Shown here piece by piece: positions 7,023-9,558 of a stretch of DNA of 9,558 nucleotides. The position numbers and the translations under genes are program-made. The notes beneath the pieces were generated by a model, which saw only the letters and a list, made by a program, of their open reading frames with translations, was not told where the DNA came from and did no database searches. The DNA is from an uncultured Planctomycetota bacterium (GTDB taxonomy: Bacteria > Planctomycetota > Planctomycetia > Pirellulales > UBA1268). The stretch covers positions 1-9,558 of the forward strand of contig CAJQGO010000150.1 of the NCBI GenBank assembly GCA_905477565.1, given 5' to 3'. Every line of letters starts with the position of its first letter. Within the stretch, counting starts at the first letter, position 1.

Positions 7023-8471
7023 ATGCCTACCTACAACCCAGACTTGAACGACCTGCACGCGTGGGACAAAGATTTTGTCTGGCACGCATTCACCCAAATG
7101 GCAGAGTACGAGCCACTTCTTATCGAGCGAGGAGAAGGCGTGTACTTATTCGACACAGATGGCAATCGTTATATCGACGGATCTGCCAGCATGTGGTGTA
7201 ACGTCCATGGTCATCGGCACCCACGACTCGATGGTGCAATTACAAACCAACTCGCGAAGGTTGCACATACAACCAACCTCGGACTCTCGAACCCCACAAC
7301 GGTGCATCTCGCGCAGCGACTCGCTGATATCACACCACGCGGCCTTGAAAAAGTATTCTTCTCCAGCGACGGTTCTTCAGCTACCGAGGCTGCATTAAAG
7401 ATTGCTTTTCAATATTGGCATCAGTCCGAGACAGAAGGGGAAACCCATCCTCCGCAGTCGACGTCACACCGAACAAAGTTCGTTTCACTCGGAGAGGCGT
7501 ACCACGGAGATACTCTTGGCGCAATCGGCGTTGGGGGTGTTGATCGATTTACATCAATTTTCTCACCACTGACGTTTGAATCAATTCGAGTACCGGGCCC
7601 GGGCATGACCGCCTCCATGTCTTCGACAGGCGATGGTGGCCCCCGAACAGATGACAGCAGCCGACGCACGACGGCAGCAGCGACACTCCATGAACTTGAA
7701 AACCTTTTCAAAAATCAAGGTAATGAAATTGCCGCACTGATCATGGAGCCACTTGTTCAGGCAGCAGGTGGAATTCTTGTCCATCCTCCAGGATTCCTCC
7801 GTGCAGTTCGTGAACTGACACAACGATTTAACATCCTGTTGATTCTTGATGAGATTGCAGTCGGATTTGGCCGGACGGGCACCATGTTTGCCTGTGAGCA
7901 AGAAAATGTCTCACCTGACATTCTTTGTCTCGGGAAGGGACTCACTGCTGGATACCTCCCCATGGCTGCAACAATCACAACTGCAGCAATATGGAAACAG
8001 TTTCTAGGGAGCCACAAAGACGGCCGTGCTTTTTATCACGGACATACTTTTGGAGGGAATCCACTTGCGGCGGCAGTTGCATTGGAATCCCTCGCCCTTT
8101 TTGAAGAAGAACACATCCTGGAACAACTCCCGGAGCGGATACAGCAGCTTCAAGGTCATGTCGCACGAATCGCCAAACTGCCTCATGTTGGAGACACCCG
8201 TCAATGTGGTCTCGTGGCCGGCATTGATCTTGTAGCTGATAAGGACTCGCGCCGTCCTTACCCCTGGGAAGATAAAATGGGGACAGTCGCCTGCATGGCA
8301 GCACGGCAGCACGGCGCTCTCCTGAGACAACTTGGAGATACGGTTGTCATTATGCCTCCATTGTCCATTAGCTCTTCAGAGCTTGCAGATCTTCTCCATG
8401 CGGCGGAGTCGGCCATCAGGGAAACAACACAAGCACCAGCAGGCCTGCCATCCGGCAGTGTACTTTCCTAG
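7023..8471 (+). CDS. bioA: Adenosylmethionine-8-amino-7-oxononanoate aminotransferase (DAPA synthase)
   Basis: This PLP enzyme moves the amino group of S-adenosylmethionine to KAPA, giving 7,8-diaminopelargonate in cytoplasmic biotin synthesis. The 482-residue protein has the BioA order of motifs. FVWHAFTQM near the N terminus is followed by SASMWCNVHGHRHP, the phosphate-binding DGSSATEAALK (from residue 116), YHGDT (160-164, the tyrosine that stacks near PLP), EPLVQAAGG, and DEIAVGFGRTG with the cofactor aspartate D276. The Schiff-base lysine is K305 in LGKGLTAGYLP, and LLRQLGD near the C terminus probably supplies the carboxylate-binding arginine. HAFTQM and the MWCN segment separate BioA from general class III aminotransferases. 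It is somewhat longer than usual (about 430-455 aa), partly through a polar linker at 195-221 rich in Ser, Thr, Gly and Asp. The ATG at 7023 has no clear Shine-Dalgarno, but it places the N-terminal motif at the normal distance. No other biotin gene is in the window. Confidence 0.95.
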   Translation: MPTYNPDLNDLHAWDKDFVWHAFTQMAEYEPLLIERGEGVYLFDTDGNRYIDGSASMWCNVHGHRHPRLDGAITNQLAKVAHTTNLGLSNPTTVHLAQRLADITPRGLEKVFFSSDGSSATEAALKIAFQYWHQSETEGETHPPQSTSHRTKFVSLGEAYHGDTLGAIGVGGVDRFTSIFSPLTFESIRVPGPGMTASMSSTGDGGPRTDDSSRRTTAAATLHELENLFKNQGNEIAALIMEPLVQAAGGILVHPPGFLRAVRELTQRFNILLILDEIAVGFGRTGTMFACEQENVSPDILCLGKGLTAGYLPMAATITTAAIWKQFLGSHKDGRAFYHGHTFGGNPLAAAVALESLALFEEEHILEQLPERIQQLQGHVARIAKLPHVGDTRQCGLVAGIDLVADKDSRRPYPWEDKMGTVACMAARQHGALLRQLGDTVVIMPPLSISSSELADLLHAAESAIRETTQAPAGLPSGSVLS

Positions 8472-8484
8472 AGACCGAATTTTA

Positions 8485-9558
8485 CTAAGGCTGCTTTGGT
8501 CCTGTCACGATGCAGTAGTAGGCACCAACCTGTTTCCCGCCTTCGGTCTGGAAAAATGGTGCAAGTTCATATGAGCCAAGCTGAAGCGATACAGACATCT
8601 GAACGCTTGGGCTATTCTTGGCAACTACTACTGTTGACTTGACGTCACCATTGATTCGCAAACCCGCTGATACAACAGGTATTGCCTCACCAGGTGTTTC
8701 ACGAAACGCTTTACTTGCTCCCGGTACGGCAGCACCAGCTGGAAGGCTACTCACCAGAGGCTTGTTGGCTTCCGTCGGCCAGCGCCTCAATTCAAAAGTG
8801 TATGTACCAGGCTTCATAACTTTCACCGCCCAGAAGCTTCCAGAGGCAGCCTGACTCACATCTTCTCCTGTTTGTTTTTTCCGTCCTGCATTGTTTTTGC
8901 TGTATCCCATCGCTGCACGGACCATGTGCTGATTCCAGGGAGGAGTACCACCAATCCAATCATGACATGTCAGCGTGACTCGTGGGGCTTCCTGTGCACC
9001 CAAATAGATCTCAGTCGTTTGCAGAAAAGTAGGCTCCAACTCGGCCCACCAACTATCATAGAAAGCCTTCATCTTTTTCACCTGCTGCGGGTGATCAGCG
9101 GCTATATCGTTCTTCTGACCGGGATCTTTCTTGATCTCAAAAAGCTGTTCTCCGTTGATAAGCCTCCACTGCTGTGACATGACTGCCGTCTTTCTCCATT
9201 TGATCGGATCGCGAATCCTCTGAGAATCTGTTACGAGCATGCGATCTCCAACAGCCGGCTCTTTTTTTGGGTCAAGAAGTGTTTCGATCGAAACGCCATC
9301 CCACTGCAGAGACTGAGGCTTCTTTCCTCCCGCAAGACCAACAACTGTTGGCACGACATCAACGGCATGACAAAGAATGTCACACTGGTGCTTCGTATTC
9401 CAACCGACTGCTGGCCAATGTGCGATAAATGGAACGCGATGCCCACCATCATATTCACTGCCTTTTTTTCCACGCATACCGGCATTGAAAACTTCATTCC
9501 CTGTGGCTGTGCCATTATCAGTCGTAAAAATAAAAAGTGTGTTGTCAGAAACACCTAA
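8485..9558 (-). CDS. Sulfatase (arylsulfatase A-like), C-terminal part, cut by the window edge
   Basis: The reading frame runs in from the right edge without a stop. The first 27 visible codons read LGVSDNTLFIFTTDNG and onward, so the ATG at 9477 is internal. The visible 357 residues hold the second half of the alkaline-phosphatase-like sulfatase fold: the metal-binding D14-N15 in TTDNG, the lysine-containing loop GKKGSEYDGGHRVPF (30-44), VVPTVVGLAGG, and the FEIKKDPGQKNDIA segment typical of the family's C-terminal subdomain. The CXPSR or SXPSR formylglycine site lies outside the window. Sulfatases remove sulfate esters, and planctomycetes often use them on sulfated algal polysaccharides. 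From about residue 190 an extension follows (HDWIGG, then SFWAVKVMKPGTYTFELRRW), probably a beta-rich accessory domain. The stop lies 13 nt from the bioA stop on the opposite strand. Substrate and secretion signal cannot be judged here. Confidence 0.93.
   Translation of the reverse strand, partial: LGVSDNTLFIFTTDNGTATGNEVFNAGMRGKKGSEYDGGHRVPFIAHWPAVGWNTKHQCDILCHAVDVVPTVVGLAGGKKPQSLQWDGVSIETLLDPKKEPAVGDRMLVTDSQRIRDPIKWRKTAVMSQQWRLINGEQLFEIKKDPGQKNDIAADHPQQVKKMKAFYDSWWAELEPTFLQTTEIYLGAQEAPRVTLTCHDWIGGTPPWNQHMVRAAMGYSKNNAGRKKQTGEDVSQAASGSFWAVKVMKPGTYTFELRRWPTEANKPLVSSLPAGAAVPGASKAFRETPGEAIPVVSAGLRINGDVKSTVVVAKNSPSVQMSVSLQLGSYELAPFFQTEGGKQVGAYYCIVTGPKQP

Noticed and set aside
6956..7201. 81-codon plus-strand ORF overlapping the bioA start
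   Set aside because: Most of it is the +1-shifted reading of the bioA N terminus, and its Arg-rich translation is typical of a shadow.
9475..9477. ATG as start of the sulfatase gene
   Set aside because: The 27 upstream codons encode the conserved TTDNG metal-binding motif in the same frame, so this methionine is internal and the gene continues beyond the window.

Overview
The window (about 9.6 kb, roughly 50% G+C) looks like chromosomal DNA of a planctomycete or a close relative. The pointers are a giant ResB-CcsA fusion with a very long periplasmic insert, an arylsulfatase-type enzyme with a C-terminal extension often seen in planctomycetes, a tail-anchored multiheme cytochrome c, and weak or absent Shine-Dalgarno sequences. 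This placement is inference from gene content, not a database result.

Layout. (1) 1..2244 (+): the 3' part of a multiheme cytochrome c gene, cut by the left edge, with 11 visible CXXCH heme sites and one C-terminal membrane anchor. (2) 2258..5941 (-): a 1227-residue System II cytochrome c synthetase (CcsBA type, ResB followed by CcsA), convergent with the cytochrome after a 13-nt gap. (3) 5968..6687 (-): a predicted lipoprotein of unknown function, 26 nt upstream of ccsBA and very probably in the same operon. (4) 6688..7022: a 335-nt divergent intergenic region with a 10-bp palindrome, a possible bioA promoter and a doubtful 36-codon ORF. (5) 7023..8471 (+): bioA, the PLP-dependent DAPA aminotransferase of biotin synthesis. 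(6) 8485..9558 (-): the C-terminal part of a sulfatase cut by the right edge, again convergent after a 13-nt gap.

How the genes fit together. The left two thirds form a c-type cytochrome module. CcsBA exports heme and attaches it to CXXCH motifs on the outer face of the cytoplasmic membrane, and the neighbouring multiheme cytochrome needs at least 11 such attachments. The lipoprotein may be an accessory factor of this assembly step, but only its position argues for that. BioA and the sulfatase look unrelated to this module and to each other.

I saw no mobile element, CRISPR array, tRNA or rRNA. The points most worth a second look are the enlarged CcsBA (extra membrane helices, three periplasmic cysteines, a ~300-residue inserted domain), the uncharacterised lipoprotein in its operon, and the identity of the multiheme cytochrome.
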